Assembly (NCBI RefSeq): GCF_000993825.1
Contig: NZ_CP011114.1
Coordinates: 3,782,001 to 3,846,000 of the forward strand
Source of the DNA: Paenibacillus durus ATCC 35681
Lineage (GTDB): Bacteria > Bacillota > Bacilli > Paenibacillales > Paenibacillaceae
Length of the DNA: 64,000 bases
Direction: 5' to 3'
Shown: in pieces, positions 17,866 through 26,820 of the stretch
Position numbering within the stretch: position 1 is the first letter of the stretch
Layout: the number at the start of each line of letters is the position of its first letter
Notes under the pieces: generated by a model
The model's database searches: none
What the model was told of the DNA's origin: nothing
The model's input: only the letters and a program-made list of their open reading frames with translations
Translations under genes and position numbers: made by a program

Positions 17866-18702
17866 CTACATTTTTTCTAAGTTGAATTCTTTTAATCTAA
17901 TTAATTCTTTTTTTCCTCGATTTCCTTTTTTAGTGGTTGTATTTCCTTTTTCGTCAGTTCTTCGTTGTATGTAATCTCCTGTCAATAGATTGATGTCGTC
18001 TTCATCAGCTTTGTCAATTGTTGTTATTCCAGTAAAGTAACTTCCCATTGTTACACCTATTAAAAACCAATCATTATCTTGATACCTAAATCTATATTTA
18101 TTGTACCATCTCCAATTACTTCCTCCATAATCGCTAACTATGACAGAACCACGATTAATGATAAGACTATCAAAAGGGTCTCCCCATACTCCTCCCTCAT
18201 CAGCTTTTAAGATGACCTTATCGGCGATTATTGATATCGAATATGTATTATCTTTATTGCCGAATGCAATTAATAGTGACCTTGGAGACACCGTTTGATT
18301 AACCAAAGTCTTTTGAATTATTGTAGCAAAATCTGAAATATTATCTTTATTTAAATCACCTTCAACTATAACTGGTTCTCCTTTAACGCGTTCAAAAATA
18401 TCCCATCCCTCTGGTATTATTGAATTCATGTTATTTTTCTTTTGCTCATTGTTTTCTTTTGGAGTTTGCACTTTTAATACTTCTTGAGTTGTAGTCGGAG
18501 CTATACTGGTCGTTGGGGCAACAGATAGAGTTGTTTCTGGAAGTATTGGTTTCTTTGTGGGTATCGAACCACTTTCAGTTTTTTGTTCAATGGTTGGAAT
18601 GTGTGAGCTATCCGTAGCTTCATTATTATGATTTTCTGTACAACCGATTAGAATGCCTACAAGTGCGGCAATACTAATAGTTGTTGTTATTAACTTCTTC
18701 AT
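17866..18702 (-). CDS. Lipoprotein with repeat-like C-terminal domain (cassette gene)
   Basis: 278 aa. Lipobox LIGC near residue 21, then a Thr/Pro-rich linker (about 30-95) and a globular part with VEGDLNKDNISDFATII, similar to the calcium-loop strand of VCBS/FG-GAP-like modules, and SRDLLIA-type repeats. Probably displayed on the outer membrane face. Flanked by attC-like sites 1 and 2, the layout of a single-gene cassette. A near copy of its last codons and 3' flank remains at 22980-23110. Confidence 0.75.
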   Translation of the reverse strand: MKKLITTTISIAALVGILIGCTENHNNEATDSSHIPTIEQKTESGSIPTKKPILPETTLSVAPTTSIAPTTTQEVLKVQTPKENNEQKKNNMNSIIPEGWDIFERVKGEPVIVEGDLNKDNISDFATIIQKTLVNQTVSPRSLLIAFGNKDNTYSISIIADKVILKADEGGVWGDPFDSLIINRGSVIVSDYGGSNWRWYNKYRFRYQDNDWFLIGVTMGSYFTGITTIDKADEDDINLLTGDYIQRRTDEKGNTTTKKGNRGKKELIRLKEFNLEKM

Positions 18703-18745
18703 CGAGTCATTTTACTCCATTTCTTTATTTGATTTCGAGAGTTTC

Positions 18746-18914
18746 ACCTAACGTTACTGTATTCACGAACCCTCATCACCTTAAGGTCTTGAAGGAAACT
18801 GGCCGGTACGCGGTTAGGTGGTACTGGGTTATCTGCGTGATTCCACTCCCTGGCTTCTTAGCTTCTAGTGGATACAAGGGCCGTAAGGCCCGCTTCAGGA
18901 GTACGGTGTTACGT
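18746..18914 (-). repeat. attC-like site 2
   Basis: 169 bp. Minus strand opens ACGTAAC and closes GTTAGGT, which fits GTTRRRY. The internal part is diverged but keeps the outer GTATTCACGA stem and a GGGCCGTAAGGCCC hairpin. Confidence 0.8.
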
Positions 18915-18945
18915 AAGTTGAAGCCTTCCTTGAGTTACTACTACT

Positions 18946-19659
18946 TCATTTCTTCCTCCAAAGACTAGCCCATAAAAATGGTACACCGAATTTCATATCT
19001 AAATCGTTACATTCATTCATCGCTCTGAGCTCGATTAAATCAAAATAATCCCCTAAAATATCTATCAATTTTTCTTTGCTATAGGCTTGCCCGCCTTTCA
19101 TACTTCTTTCCCGATAAATTTCCCAATCAGTGAGTTCATATGCTCCACCTATCTCAGTAAATCCTGGAGCGAAGCAAGTTAATCCGAAATACCCCTTTGA
19201 TTTGAGAGCATTAGATATCATCTGAATATATCCAACTCTCCTATGCGGCCACAAATGATGCAAACAGCCCGAATCATAAACGAAGTCAAACTCTTCCATA
19301 TATTGTAGGTTAAATACAGATTTACATTCAAAATTGACACTAATATTCCTTTCTTTCGCTCGTTCCATGGCCCAGGTTATCGCTTCTTCCGATATATCTA
19401 TGGCGTCTACGGCATATCCATTGAGTGTTGCATAAATTGCATTTCTTCCAGGCCCACATCCCAATTCTAACATTCGTCCTTTGTTTAACATTCCAGATTC
19501 AATATAAGAAACCAAATTCTCATCAGGATATTCTACAAAAAAAGGTATTCTCTTCGTTCTATCACTATAAAAATGATTCCAAAATGGTGCTGGTTCTCTC
19601 ATTAATGAATCCAACATCGTAAGAACATCTTCTGGTTTTTTTATGATTTCTGTTGACAT
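18946..19659 (-). CDS. SAM-dependent methyltransferase (cassette gene)
   Basis: 237 aa from the ATG at 19659 (MSTEIIKK); an upstream in-frame ATG at 19698 falls inside a repeat remnant and is less likely. Motif I MLELGCGPGRNAIYA, AIDISEEAI for the ribose-binding acid, and DFVYDSGCLHHL for motif II mark a class I methyltransferase of the TehB/UbiE-like sort. Substrate unknown. Confidence 0.83.
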   Translation of the reverse strand: MSTEIIKKPEDVLTMLDSLMREPAPFWNHFYSDRTKRIPFFVEYPDENLVSYIESGMLNKGRMLELGCGPGRNAIYATLNGYAVDAIDISEEAITWAMERAKERNISVNFECKSVFNLQYMEEFDFVYDSGCLHHLWPHRRVGYIQMISNALKSKGYFGLTCFAPGFTEIGGAYELTDWEIYRERSMKGGQAYSKEKLIDILGDYFDLIELRAMNECNDLDMKFGVPFLWASLWRKK

Positions 19660-19679
19660 TTCCGAAACTTCCCATTCGT

Positions 19680-19711
19680 ATCGTAAACTTAACCTCAATT
19701 GGTGTTAGCCG
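19680..19711 (-). repeat. Internally deleted attC remnant
   Basis: GTTAGCC followed by GATG (19704-19714) is the conserved high end of an array repeat, and TCGTAAAC about 20 bp away resembles a low-end box. The whole palindrome between them is missing. It separates the methyltransferase from the next gene. Confidence 0.45.
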
Positions 19712-19742
19712 ATGTTAATGTCTTTTTAAGTTACCTTAAACA

Positions 19743-20195
19743 TTAGGAACCATAAAAATATTTGGTTTTCTTTGTTTCTTTCTTCTTCACCTTATAATTT
19801 TTACATATATAGTCCCCTATAGTTATTCTTTCGTTTGTATAATATGAATGTATTTTTATAATTTTACCATTTTTTAGATGCAATCTATAATAATCTTCTT
19901 CCGGGCTTGCTACTTTAATTTCGATCTGGCCAAATTTTTTTACGCTGCAAAACTCGATGAAATCTATTTCGTGAATAGCAATTTCAAAAAGTCTATAGCC
20001 AAAAAAGTATTTGGTCACCGTGTCATGAGACACTAGGTAATGGTTACCAATAATAACTAGAAGGACTGCAGCCGAAGGTATTGAAACGAATATGGCCAGC
20101 GCTGTGCCGTTGAAATAAATCCATATTATATTAAAAATGCTTAAAACAACTCCGAGGAAGGCTTTTACTAAAAGACTTCTTTGAAATTTCACCAT
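19743..20195 (-). CDS. Small membrane protein of unknown function
   Basis: 150 aa. Two membrane helices near the N terminus (about 10-50: FLGVVLSIFNIIWIYF and a second hydrophobic run), then a cytoplasmic beta-rich part with a basic KKKETKKTK tail. Resembles PH-like bacterial membrane domains in layout, but I cannot name the family. Ribosome site AAAGGG. Stop lies close to an attC remnant. Confidence 0.6.
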   Translation of the reverse strand: MVKFQRSLLVKAFLGVVLSIFNIIWIYFNGTALAIFVSIPSAAVLLVIIGNHYLVSHDTVTKYFFGYRLFEIAIHEIDFIEFCSVKKFGQIEIKVASPEEDYYRLHLKNGKIIKIHSYYTNERITIGDYICKNYKVKKKETKKTKYFYGS

Positions 20196-20215
20196 CGTAA
20201 TATAGCCCTTTTCTA

Positions 20216-20725
20216 TTAGTTATTCCTATATATCATTTCGCCTTTTTCATTAAATACTTCTACTATGGCTTTTGAGGAATTAGTCCGTTTTCCAAGGGGA
20301 TGATCGACAATATAAGCTTTTTCATGGTGCATAATCTTTTCAACCGAATTCCCGTCTTCAAATGTTATTTTCATTTTGTTGCCTTGCTCCAGTACATCAC
20401 TTCGATGAATGATAACTCCGATAAAAGGGGTCTCATGTGATACAGCCGTTACAACTATCCGGTCCGGCCCGCCACTCCATGAGCTTCCTACATACTGAAA
20501 TTCGTTATCCGCTGTTATGGACAAGGTGTACACAGAGTGATCACCTAGAATGATGGTATGATCCTTGTAGTTTTTTACTGTTAATGCTTTAACTCCTTCT
20601 GTACTTAAAAAACGTTCCAATTCCTGCTCCGTAGGTGTTCTAACCCGAATTTGCTGATTCCCATGAGCTGCACAACTGGTTAAAATCACTAATCCAAGTA
20701 AGAATAAAATGATCTTTGTTTTCAT
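20216..20725 (-). CDS. Putative lipoprotein
   Basis: 169 aa. Signal with lipobox LTSC near residue 18, then a beta-rich extracellular domain. No catalytic motif seen. GAAAGG ribosome site. 20 bp upstream of a small membrane-protein gene and 37 bp downstream of an alpha/beta hydrolase gene; no repeat between these three, so they may form one multi-gene cassette or have lost their sites. Confidence 0.65.
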   Translation of the reverse strand: MKTKIILFLLGLVILTSCAAHGNQQIRVRTPTEQELERFLSTEGVKALTVKNYKDHTIILGDHSVYTLSITADNEFQYVGSSWSGGPDRIVVTAVSHETPFIGVIIHRSDVLEQGNKMKITFEDGNSVEKIMHHEKAYIVDHPLGKRTNSSKAIVEVFNEKGEMIYRNN

Positions 20726-20762
20726 GTTTTTCCTTTCTCTTAGCGTCTATAAAAGGCTTTTC

Positions 20763-21545
20763 TTATCTGGAGAATTCTTTAAGTAATAATGTTTTGAATA
20801 CATCTCTTGCATATCGTTCTTTCCAAGGCGTATGTCCGCAGCGATCAATTAATTCATATCTAAAATATTTTATTATTTTCGATAACGGTTCAATTACCCC
20901 CATGTATGGATGAGGATCATAAGTACCATGAATTGCGATTACTGGACAAGTGATATTCCTTCCGTATTCAAGTAACTTCCCATTCTTTCTTAATATACTT
21001 GCTTCTCCCCATACACTTTCATAAATTTCGAAATCTATATTTATATTATTTGGTTCAGTAGGTATTGAATCATAGTTATCTATCTTTGACATTAATTTCC
21101 CAAATTCACTCAAAATTTCGGCTCTGTCTACTTCTTCTTTGCTTAATTGTTCCATAATTTCATCATGCTTTATTTTATCTAAATCTGTCATTCTGCTTAT
21201 TCTCGTTTGGATCATTTCCTGAACATACTTCTCTTCAAACGGTCCACTTCCTACAAGTATTAACTTATATACCAATTCCGGATAAACTGAAGAAAAGATA
21301 AAAGATAGCCAAGCCCCCCATGAATAACCAACCAAATTAACTGGAGCAATCCCTATTTCATCAATAACTTCTTTCATTTCAGTAAGTAATTCATTTATGG
21401 ATCTCTTAGTCTGAAAAGGTTCGACAACACTTATTTCAGTACATAATATTTTGGATAGTGGAGCTAATTCCCCAGCCGCTGCAGGTCCTCCGTGAATTAA
21501 AAATGTGGTATAAGGCGGTGCACCATAGGTTTTATAGTTCTTCAT
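20763..21545 (-). CDS. Alpha/beta hydrolase
   Basis: 260 aa. Oxyanion HGGPAA near residue 18, nucleophile elbow GYSWG (about 67-71), DPHPYMG for the acid region and RCGHTPWKE for the catalytic His. The pattern is close to proline-iminopeptidase-like esterases/hydrolases. Substrate unknown. Downstream of attC-like site 3. Confidence 0.85.
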   Translation of the reverse strand: MKNYKTYGAPPYTTFLIHGGPAAAGELAPLSKILCTEISVVEPFQTKRSINELLTEMKEVIDEIGIAPVNLVGYSWGAWLSFIFSSVYPELVYKLILVGSGPFEEKYVQEMIQTRISRMTDLDKIKHDEIMEQLSKEEVDRAEILSEFGKLMSKIDNYDSIPTEPNNINIDFEIYESVWGEASILRKNGKLLEYGRNITCPVIAIHGTYDPHPYMGVIEPLSKIIKYFRYELIDRCGHTPWKERYARDVFKTLLLKEFSR

Positions 21546-21591
21546 TTGATATACATTCCTTCTTATTTATTCGGGCCTTTCAGAAAAACAG

Positions 21592-21728
21592 ATCCAACAG
21601 CTCAACTGCATCACGACCGGCAGCGACTTGGTTATGTAGTGCAGGTGTGTCGCCTGAATACACTTCCCCGAAATGCCTCGCGGCGATCAAGGGCCCGTCA
21701 GAACCCGCAGCGCGAATGAATGTTATTA
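21592..21728 (-). repeat. attC-like site 3
   Basis: 137 bp. Minus strand opens TAATAAC and closes GTTGGAT (fits GTTRRRY). Diverged interior with GGTTATGTAGTGCAGG instead of the usual GACTTAGCC arm, and a GGGCCC hairpin near the high end. Confidence 0.75.
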
Positions 21729-21766
21729 GATGTAATTACCTTCTATGAACCCACCTACAAATTAGC

Positions 21767-22150
21767 TTAATTCCCTAGCAATTCTCTAGCTGTAATATGT
21801 ACTTCTTCAATTTTTTCTCCCTTAGTTGGTTTATAAGCTATTCGCTGAATTTGCTCTTGTAGTTGTTGTCTTAATTCAATAGGTAAATGCATTACAAAAT
21901 ATCTTAGGTACCATTCTTTCCAAATGTCATCATCTCCTTGGAGGACATCTTTAACATAGGGAATTACCTCTTCGGGAATTGTTAGTAACAACTTTGATAT
22001 CTCAATAGCTATTGGCCAGTTTATGTCTTGTAGCCACATTAATAAATTCGGAATGAGTAATATCAATTCTTCTTTATCTAGTTTTTTCAAGTCGTTTACT
22101 CTCTCGAAGTCATGTTTGTCTCTTGGCAAACGATTTAATAAATCATCCAT
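21767..22150 (-). CDS. DUF5071-family protein (cassette gene)
   Basis: 127 aa. LPRDKHDFERVNDLKKL at the N terminus and LLMWLQDINWPIA (about 36-48) with DDIWKEWYLRYFV (about 75-87) are the signature segments of the DUF5071 family, a HEAT-like helical protein often found next to immunity genes. Molecular role unknown. Good GAAAGG ribosome site. Confidence 0.8.
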   Translation of the reverse strand: MDDLLNRLPRDKHDFERVNDLKKLDKEELILLIPNLLMWLQDINWPIAIEISKLLLTIPEEVIPYVKDVLQGDDDIWKEWYLRYFVMHLPIELRQQLQEQIQRIAYKPTKGEKIEEVHITARELLGN

Positions 22151-22188
22151 CTTTTATAAATCCTTTCTAAACTCCTTGTAACTATTTC

Positions 22189-22305
22189 TGATAACGTCCC
22201 GGTATTCACGAACCCGTCAGGGTTGTCTGCAGATATAACCTCTTCGCCTTAGCTTCTGGAGACCAAGAGACCGTAAGGTCCCGTCGCGTGAATGTTATGT
22301 TATAC
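22189..22305 (-). repeat. attC-like site 4 (short form)
   Basis: 117 bp. Minus strand opens GTATAAC and closes GTTATCA. Short class without the GAGGCTTAAG arm; keeps CTGCAG and CTTCTGGAGACC and a GACCGTAAGGTC hairpin. Confidence 0.8.
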
Positions 22306-22405
22306 GATGTTAATATCTTCTTAGACATTCATGTCGCTTACGCGGCACCATCTGATGATGAAATAACGTTATTTCAGGATAGACTCCCCTAACTAATTTT
22401 AGTCT

Positions 22406-22822
22406 TTATTCTGTTCTTATATATTTATCCGGTAATAATTCGTGAATTTTCTTCTTTATATAATTATCAGTTCCCTTTAAAATGACCTGTGTCTCTGTTC
22501 CATAATCGCTTATCAGTTCCCTGCAGATTCCGCAGGGCGATACTACTTCTATCTTTTGTTCCTTTTGAGTGGGATCAGGATGTCTTACGGCTACGATCGT
22601 ATCAAAATCACTTTCTCCTTCTGATATGGCTTTGCCTATTACAATCGCTTCGGCACATACGGATACCCGTCCAATATAAGCCTCTAAATGTACCGCCGAG
22701 TATATTTTCCCTGTTTTTGTTCTAATCGCTGCCCCGATGTGGTGCTTGCCATCTTTGTATAGTTTTTTTATTGTGTTCTGTGCTACCTCAATGAGTTCTA
22801 AATCTGCTTTTTCTAAAGGCAT
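22406..22822 (-). CDS. Cytidine deaminase-family protein, blasticidin-S-deaminase-like
   Basis: 138 aa from the ATG at 22822; AAGGAG lies 11 nt upstream and would overlap the alternative GTG at 22834. Zinc site CAEAIV (Cys and catalytic Glu, about 56-61) and PCGICRE (about 90-96), as in the three-Cys tetrameric deaminases. LSxCG-type spacing and the short length resemble blasticidin-S deaminases as much as Cdd. Bordered by sites 4 and 5, so it is a cassette. Confidence 0.87.
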   Translation of the reverse strand: MPLEKADLELIEVAQNTIKKLYKDGKHHIGAAIRTKTGKIYSAVHLEAYIGRVSVCAEAIVIGKAISEGESDFDTIVAVRHPDPTQKEQKIEVVSPCGICRELISDYGTETQVILKGTDNYIKKKIHELLPDKYIRTE

Positions 22823-22863
22823 TTTCGAATCCACTCCTTGGAATATGTATCTGCATTAATGTC

Positions 22864-22979
22864 GTAAAACCTCTTAGCATTCACGAACCCGAGAGCGTTA
22901 TCTGCTGATTCCGCTTCCTTGAAAGCCCTCTTGCAAACCAAGCGCAGTCAGCGCCCGCTGCGTGAATACCGTGTTAGGC
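22864..22979 (-). repeat. attC-like site 5 (short form)
   Basis: 116 bp. Minus strand opens GCCTAAC and closes GTTTTAC, a weak box. Short class. Its opening box does not match the closing end of site 6, consistent with a disrupted cassette between them. Confidence 0.72.
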
Positions 22980-23110
22980 GATGCATTCGACTTCTTACAA
23001 ATACTAAAAAACCCTTACATGTTTTCTAAGTTGAATTCTTTTAATCTAAATAACTCAACTTTCGCAGAGCCAAAGTTAGTATAACTCCAGAACAGACATG
23101 AGTTTAGCCA
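22980..23110 (-). pseudogene. 3' remnant of a second lipoprotein cassette
   Basis: The reading frame ending at 23018 closes with RLKEFNLENM, against RLKEFNLEKM in the lipoprotein gene at 17866. The 35 bp between stop and attC box are also nearly the same in both copies. Only about 20-30 codons survive; upstream the sequence switches to an IS-like segment. Confidence 0.7.
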
Positions 23111-23348
23111 TCATAAACTAATTCGCTTGTCAAAATAGAAAAACACCGCTTCGTTTGATAGAGTGAAAGTGTCCGCAATCACTAAATCACAGAAGAGGTG
23201 TCCCTTCCATGATAAAACAAAAATCATCCTTCGATCAACTCCCTGCTGAAATTCAGCCGGCCTTTCAGGAACTCGGCGTTGAGCTTCATGATATGCTCTC
23301 CCAATTTCCTTATAGTGTTTGTAGCTCTTTATATATGCTGCATCTTTC
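23111..23348 (+). mobile_element. Possible insertion-sequence end fragment
   Basis: Between the lipoprotein remnant and site 6 lies foreign-looking sequence. A good ribosome site (AGAGGTG) precedes an ATG at 23209 whose first 36 residues (MIKQKSSFDQLPAEI... FPYS) look like the N terminus of a transposase before the frame runs into attC-like site 6. The source family is not identified. It probably inserted and was then truncated. Confidence 0.35.
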
Positions 23349-23511
23349 ACATAACGTTCTGGCATTCACGAACCCGAGAGGCTTAAGGCGCCAGCCGCCG
23401 GGTCAGACAGACTTAGCCAGTGCAGGGGTTGTCTGCTGCCTTACTTCCTCGCCGTAGCTTCTGCAGACCAAGGGACCGTCAAGGCCCGCTGCGTAGAATG
23501 TATTGTTATGT
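23349..23511 (-). repeat. attC-like site 6
   Basis: 163 bp. Minus strand opens ACATAAC and closes GTTATGT. Long class with GAGGCTTAAG/CTTAGCC arm. The opening end TCACATAAC-type pairs over 9 bp with the closing end of site 7, the other border of the DUF6933 cassette. Confidence 0.85.
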
Positions 23512-23537
23512 GATGCCTGTGCCTTCCTTGAGTACTC

Positions 23538-24029
23538 TTACAAATAATTCCTTTCAATAGCTTCCTTAAATACATTTATTGGTTCCTTATAGTCAATTGG
23601 TTTGTAGATTAATCTATTTAGCCATTTCATTTGCTCTTCCTTACTTTCAAATTCCATTTGCGTTTCTGTACTATACATTGTTATTTCTTTCATTGTACCC
23701 AAGACACTTCTATTATTAGTTTTTGATACCCTCACTTCTGAACCGTCTCTCATATACGACGCTATTAATTTCTGTTCAATTCCTTCGCTTACCAGATAGT
23801 CCAAAAGTGCCGACAGAAATTTACCTATTAAATTATTTAACTGTGTAGCCCTAACTCCATCTATTATCACACTCAACCGACTTAAATCATTGATAAGTAG
23901 GATATGTTTCCGATTGTTCAATCGAATAATATTTGCATGCCAGCTAAAAAGAGGGAATTCGAGTTCATTCTCTTGAGGGGTAGCCCTCATATCTTTCAAT
24001 AGAGTTTGAGTAAATCTTAAAACGAACAT
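23538..24029 (-). CDS. DUF6933-like protein (cassette gene)
   Basis: 163 aa. MFVLRFTQTLLKDM at the start and FSWHANIIRLNNRKHILLINDLSRLSV (in two parts, about 28-54) match the pattern I know as DUF6933. Role unknown. AAAGGAATGAACTG precedes the ATG. The cassette between sites 6 and 7 has perfect 9-bp terminal inverted repeats. Confidence 0.75.
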   Translation of the reverse strand: MFVLRFTQTLLKDMRATPQENELEFPLFSWHANIIRLNNRKHILLINDLSRLSVIIDGVRATQLNNLIGKFLSALLDYLVSEGIEQKLIASYMRDGSEVRVSKTNNRSVLGTMKEITMYSTETQMEFESKEEQMKWLNRLIYKPIDYKEPINVFKEAIERNYL

Positions 24030-24070
24030 TTTCAGTTCATTCCTTTCCTCACTATTCTTGCATAGGTTTC

Positions 24071-24234
24071 ACATAACGTTCCCGCATTCAAGAACCTGAG
24101 ATGCTTAAGGGGCGCCAGCCCCGGGTCCGACGGACTTAGCCAGTGCAGGGTTGTCTGCCAGTTCATAACCTCCTCGCTTTAACCTTCTGCAGACCAAGGG
24201 CCGTGAGGCACGCCGCATGAATACGGTGTTAGGC
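24071..24234 (-). repeat. attC-like site 7
   Basis: 164 bp. Minus strand opens GCCTAAC and closes GTTATGT. The opening GCCTAAC is not complementary to this site's own GTTATGT but is perfectly complementary to the GTTAGGC that closes site 8. Confidence 0.87.
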
Positions 24235-24265
24235 GATGCACTTGACTTCATTGAAATAGCTTAAA

Positions 24266-24913
24266 CTATTGATTTGGTTCTATGATTTGTAGGCCACCAA
24301 TTGGTTCAACCTTTGAATTGTTTATTACAATTCCATCACCATCTTTACAAGCATAAACAATAGTGTTTCTTTCTCTTGCATATTTTCTTAGTAATTTTAT
24401 TGTTTCTTCCGATTCATCCCAATGCGGCATAAATTGAAAATCAACTAAACCCAAAGCATTCAAATCATCAAGACAAACATGATCCTGATCAGCATCTTCA
24501 CCATACCCAGCAAGCTCAATTGTCTTTGACATCATGATACTTCCAGCACTGACGCCAATTAGAATTCCTCCACTATTCACGTAGGAACGAATTGATTCGA
24601 TTATTTTTCGTTTCTTTAAAAGGTTTAGAAAATTAAATGTGTTTCCACCCGATAAATGAATCGCATCATAATCGAATATGTGAGAGAATGTGTCTCCATC
24701 ATACTCTACATCCAAGTCGAAATAATCGATTTTTGCAATCCCTAGCTTCTTGTAATATTCAGATGTTGCTTGAAAGTACTTTCTATGCAAATCGGAACAT
24801 GAAGGTATATACCCGATTGAAGGTGTCTTATGTTCGAACAAACTGATCAATCTACGATTCAATTCAACATTTTCTTTTTTTAATTGATCACTAAATAAAA
24901 CCAATTTAGTCAT
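24266..24913 (-). CDS. Peptidase E / S51-family protease-like protein (cassette gene)
   Basis: 215 aa. Class I glutamine-amidotransferase-like fold with the nucleophile Ser in GVSAGSIMMS (about 119-128), HLSGGNTFNFL upstream and MPHWDES for a likely His/Asp region. S51 enzymes cleave Asp-X dipeptides in the cytoplasm. Size is usual (about 210-230 aa). GAAAGGAG ribosome site. Borders GTTAGGCGA and TCGCCTAAC are perfectly complementary. Confidence 0.87.
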   Translation of the reverse strand: MTKLVLFSDQLKKENVELNRRLISLFEHKTPSIGYIPSCSDLHRKYFQATSEYYKKLGIAKIDYFDLDVEYDGDTFSHIFDYDAIHLSGGNTFNFLNLLKKRKIIESIRSYVNSGGILIGVSAGSIMMSKTIELAGYGEDADQDHVCLDDLNALGLVDFQFMPHWDESEETIKLLRKYARERNTIVYACKDGDGIVINNSKVEPIGGLQIIEPNQ

Positions 24914-24988
24914 TGTATTTCAGCTCCTTTCTTACAGAAACACGGTAGGTTATGTATTTTTATGATCCTTTATACTTGCAGGTATTTC

Positions 24989-25148
24989 GCCTAACGTTCC
25001 CGCATTCACGAACCGGAGAGCCTTAAGGGCCATAGGCCCGGCTGCGACGCGGTTAGGTTCGCAGGGTTGTCGCCTGAATCGCTCCCCTGATATCCCTCTG
25101 GCGACCAAGGGACTCGGAGAGTCCCGCTGCGTGAATGCATTGTTATGT
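24989..25148 (-). repeat. attC-like site 8
   Basis: 160 bp. Minus strand opens ACATAAC and closes GTTAGGC, both fitting the integron consensus. Opening box pairs perfectly with the closing box of site 9, not with its own. Confidence 0.9.
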
Positions 25149-25186
25149 GATGTAAACGACATCTTCAAATAACTAGGAGAGCCCTT

Positions 25187-25798
25187 TCAATGATTACTTC
25201 TCACGGATTCCAACTTATCTATTATTCTGGTCACGCATTCGGGAAAATGTGTATTAAATTCACGACGCTTAGATTGAATTGTCGTGGTGTTAACATCAAT
25301 AAAATCACATTCTCTAGCCAGTACTATGAATTGTTTCGGCAAATTTTCTTGAAAAGTTATATATGCCGTTATACTGTGTCCATCACTTTTATGCGGCCTG
25401 TCCTTCCATGGAGTCTTAGTGCCCTGACAAGAATATTTAGTTCGAAGTCCCATTAAGTTTAATCTATTTATTATGTCTACAATTTCCTCATCAATTTCAT
25501 TATTGTTACGTCGCTCTACGGTATCCTTCTTGATATTGAACTGTTCCCGGTAATTTATGTCTCCACAAAATTTTGAAATAAATCGTTTATAATGATTGTC
25601 ACTATAGTCACTAACGAGAAAGTGCCTATAATACTCATCAACAATATGGTTATTGATATCAAACAGTCTAATATTACAAGTATAGCAGCCTTCATTGTTA
25701 TCAGGTTGAAAATCATAAGTATATGCAGACAATGTAAATACAGCCCTTTTGCCTTCCTCGATTTTCCGCCTTGTCTTTTCTTCCAGTATGAGCCCCAC
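25187..25798 (-). CDS. Hypothetical cassette protein
   Basis: 203 aa from a GTG with AGGAGG 5 nt upstream. No family recognised. Visible features: a Cys-bearing segment CYTCNIRLF near 38 and LMGLRTKYSCQGTKTPWKD near 112-130. Soluble, mixed charge. Cassette ends GTTATGTGA and TCACATAAC are a perfect 9-bp inverted repeat. Confidence 0.7.
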   Translation of the reverse strand: MGLILEEKTRRKIEEGKRAVFTLSAYTYDFQPDNNEGCYTCNIRLFDINNHIVDEYYRHFLVSDYSDNHYKRFISKFCGDINYREQFNIKKDTVERRNNNEIDEEIVDIINRLNLMGLRTKYSCQGTKTPWKDRPHKSDGHSITAYITFQENLPKQFIVLARECDFIDVNTTTIQSKRREFNTHFPECVTRIIDKLESVRSNH

Positions 25799-25844
25799 AA
25801 AATCCCTCCTATTCAGAACATTTCATGATCTTTCCGTTGATTTC

Positions 25845-26003
25845 ACATAACGTTGTTGTATTCACGAACCCGAGAGGCTTAAGGCAGAAAAGCTGCCGAG
25901 TCGAAGACTTAGCCTCGCAGGGTTGTCTGCAGCTGTTACCTCTTTGCCTTAACTTCAGCAGACCAAGGGCCGAATGGCCCGCAGCGTGAATGCATTGTTA
26001 TCC
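25845..26003 (-). repeat. attC-like site 9
   Basis: 159 bp. Minus strand opens GGATAAC and closes GTTATGT. GGATAAC matches GTTATCC closing site 10 perfectly. Confidence 0.88.
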
Positions 26004-26103
26004 GATTCACCTATCTTCCTGAACTTACTCATATAAATCATTAGTCGTGTTTATCATCTTTAAAAACTTCTTTCATCAAGCCTTATTGGATTTCATATTT
26101 GCC

Positions 26104-26640
26104 TTATCGTACATACAAATTATTCTGTTCAATTATTGTTTGATACTCTTTATTTTTATAATGAATCGGGAAACTAAGATCGAAGTTACCTCTTATCACT
26201 GACTCTCCATAATTAAAAATATAGTCGCAAAAGTGAATTTCTCTTGTTGATAATTTTAGAAATAGTTCGATCTCATTAATGTCCTCGATTTGTATGATCT
26301 TACTCGCTTGATTCCTTATAATGTTTAATTTCTTTAGTTCCTTTTGGGTTATTAGCCCACGATTCATCTTCGGTAGTTCTTCTATAGATTCACCTAAATG
26401 AACGAAACAATTTGACGAACCTCGTTCCTTAAACAAGGACTTAAATAAGTTTATAAATTTATCCTCATGCTTTAAATGATATTCATATGGATGGATCAAT
26501 ATCTTAGCTTCTTCTTCAGATAGACAATAACTAAAAACATCAAGTACTCCAGTATATGTGAATCCCTTACTCAAGGATTCTTCTTGAACTACGTCGTCAA
26601 GTAGTCTATAAAGTTGGGTATTTAATTTTATGAATTGCAA
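26104..26640 (-). CDS. Hypothetical cassette protein
   Basis: 178 aa from a TTG with AAGGGG 7 nt upstream. Mostly helical and soluble; no motif recognised. About 100 bp of non-coding AT-rich sequence separate its stop from site 9. Perfect 9-bp terminal inverted repeat of the cassette (GTTATCCGA and TCGGATAAC). Confidence 0.65.
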   Translation of the reverse strand: MQFIKLNTQLYRLLDDVVQEESLSKGFTYTGVLDVFSYCLSEEEAKILIHPYEYHLKHEDKFINLFKSLFKERGSSNCFVHLGESIEELPKMNRGLITQKELKKLNIIRNQASKIIQIEDINEIELFLKLSTREIHFCDYIFNYGESVIRGNFDLSFPIHYKNKEYQTIIEQNNLYVR

Positions 26641-26677
26641 TAAAAATTCCCCTTAAATATTTTACTTTAGGTGTTTC

Positions 26678-26793
26678 GGATAACGTTATTGTATTCCTGA
26701 ACCCGCCAGGGTTGTCTGCAGATTTAACCTCCTCGCCTTAAACTTCTGCAGACCAAGGAGCGTAAGCGACGCAGCAGGAATATGGTGTTATAG
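26678..26793 (-). repeat. attC-like site 10 (short form)
   Basis: 116 bp. Minus strand opens CTATAAC and closes GTTATCC. Short class; GGAGCGTAAGCGAC near the high end. Confidence 0.82.
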
Positions 26794-26820
26794 GATGTTG
26801 ACTGCTTCTTCGATTTATCT

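Noticed and set aside
23111..23365. Minus-strand frame across the region between sites 5 and 6
   Set aside because: No ribosome site and it starts inside an attC repeat; the segment is better explained by a lipoprotein 3' remnant plus an IS-like fragment.
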